Below, one piece after another: positions 63,799 through 64,000 of a stretch of DNA of 64,000 bases (position 1 is its first letter; each line of letters begins with the position of its first letter). The DNA comes from Bos javanicus (lineage: Eukaryota; Chordata; Mammalia; Artiodactyla; Bovidae): NCBI RefSeq assembly GCF_032452875.1, contig NW_026893855.1:186001-250000 (forward strand), read 5' to 3'. The notes beneath the pieces are model-generated. The model ran no database searches. It saw only the letters and a program-made list of their open reading frames with translations, and was not told the origin of the DNA. The position numbers and the translations under genes were made by a program.

Positions 63799-64000
63799 CT
63801 GATCACGTGACTGAGCATGCACTGTTCACATGGCTGATCACACACCTATCACGTGACTGATCATGCACTGATCACGTGGCTATCATGCACTACTCACGTG
63901 GCTGATCATGCAATGATCATGTAGCTACCATGTACAGGTCACGTGACTGATCATACACCCATCAGGTGACTGATCATGCACTGATCACGTGGCTATCATG
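63799..64000 (+). repeat. 23-bp array tract, right edge
   Basis: CACACACCTATCACG, then an A-type leader start (CATGTAGCTACC, CATGTACAGGTCACG, CACCCATCAGG), cut by the window end. The order is the same as after block 36, so another A block is expected a few hundred bases beyond. Confidence 0.85.

Larger units (their letters stand above)
1..64000. repeat. Satellite array of 23-bp units spanning the whole window
   Basis: The sequence is built throughout from TGATCATGCAC plus TGATCACGTGRC. Each unit carries two TGATCA palindromes 11-12 bp apart and one CACGTG palindrome. Three recurrent unit forms are seen: ending GTGAC (23 bp), ending GTGGC (23 bp), and a 22-bp form starting TATCATGCAC that follows a GTGGC unit. 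Common point variants are CATGTG and CACATG (loss of the CpG), TACACTG for GCACTG, GCAATGATC, GTAATTGATC, GTTCACG and GCTCACG. Forty-three diverged blocks of about 240 bp (about 10.1 kb in total) interrupt the simple array. All units have the same orientation. Both window ends lie inside the array, so neither array boundary is present. The family is not one I can name. Confidence 0.98.

Noticed and set aside
1..64000. CRISPR array (short regular repeats).
   Set aside because: There are no unique spacers of uniform length. The repeats are contiguous and vary by point changes, and no cas-like gene is present.
1..64000. Telomeric repeats, rRNA or tRNA genes.
   Set aside because: No runs of TTAGGG-type or TTTAGGG-type repeats and no rRNA or tRNA-like sequence were seen on either strand.
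1..64000. Z-DNA-forming alternation.
   Set aside because: Alternating purine-pyrimidine runs (CATGCAC, CACGTG) are only six or seven bases long and are broken in every unit.

Overview
The whole 64 kb window is one uninterrupted eukaryotic satellite (minisatellite-type) DNA array. I see no protein-coding gene, RNA gene, transposon, CRISPR array or unique sequence. The basic unit is 23 bp: an 11-bp half TGATCATGCAC followed by a 12-bp half TGATCACGTGRC (R = A or G). A common 22-bp variant starts TATCATGCAC. About 54 kb consists of these units, roughly 2,300-2,400 of them (length divided by unit size, not a count). Every copy I read runs in the same direction. The organism cannot be named from this. 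The size, structure and lack of genes fit a heterochromatic block (centromeric, pericentromeric, subtelomeric or sex-chromosome) of an animal or plant with long-read-assembled satellites. I do not recognise the family.

Interspersed in the array are 43 copies of a compositionally different block, normally 235-243 bp. It starts at GTGCCTCTGGAGGCAAT and ends at CAGCTCAGCAGGCC. These blocks look like an insertion but keep the 23-bp register: each divides into eleven 22- or 23-bp units, several alignable to the main monomer (about 57-74% by my hand alignment). They are best read as an old, diverged sub-array of the same satellite. There are two main block types. Type A is about 243 bp with ATAAACAAAG, CGAATCAAACAGTC and AGCTGTGAGG. 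Type B is about 238 bp with ATGAACATAG, a shorter AATCAGTC or AAACAGTC, and CTCTGA. Mosaic (M) copies mix the two. Flanking leader and trailer segments are also recognisable, and they are shuffled between blocks.

Layout: 1-4.4 kb has one block and a long homogeneous tract. From 4.4 to 21 kb there are 12 blocks in irregular order. From 21.1 to 43.6 kb there are three tandem copies of a higher-order repeat of about 7.5 kb, each with four blocks in the order M/B, B, short A, A, and a fourth copy begins and breaks off near 44.1 kb. From 44 to 53 kb the order is irregular, with unusually close block pairs. From 53 to 64 kb the array is visibly more diverged, with a second, shorter higher-order pattern of about 3-3.5 kb.

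The most interesting points are the block register, the nested periodicities (11/12, 23, 46, 91, about 3,000 and about 7,500 bp) and the very high density of CACGTG (bHLH/bZIP-type) sites. I found no evidence of an encoded system. The short open frames across the blocks start at TTG, shift with indels and are not credible genes.
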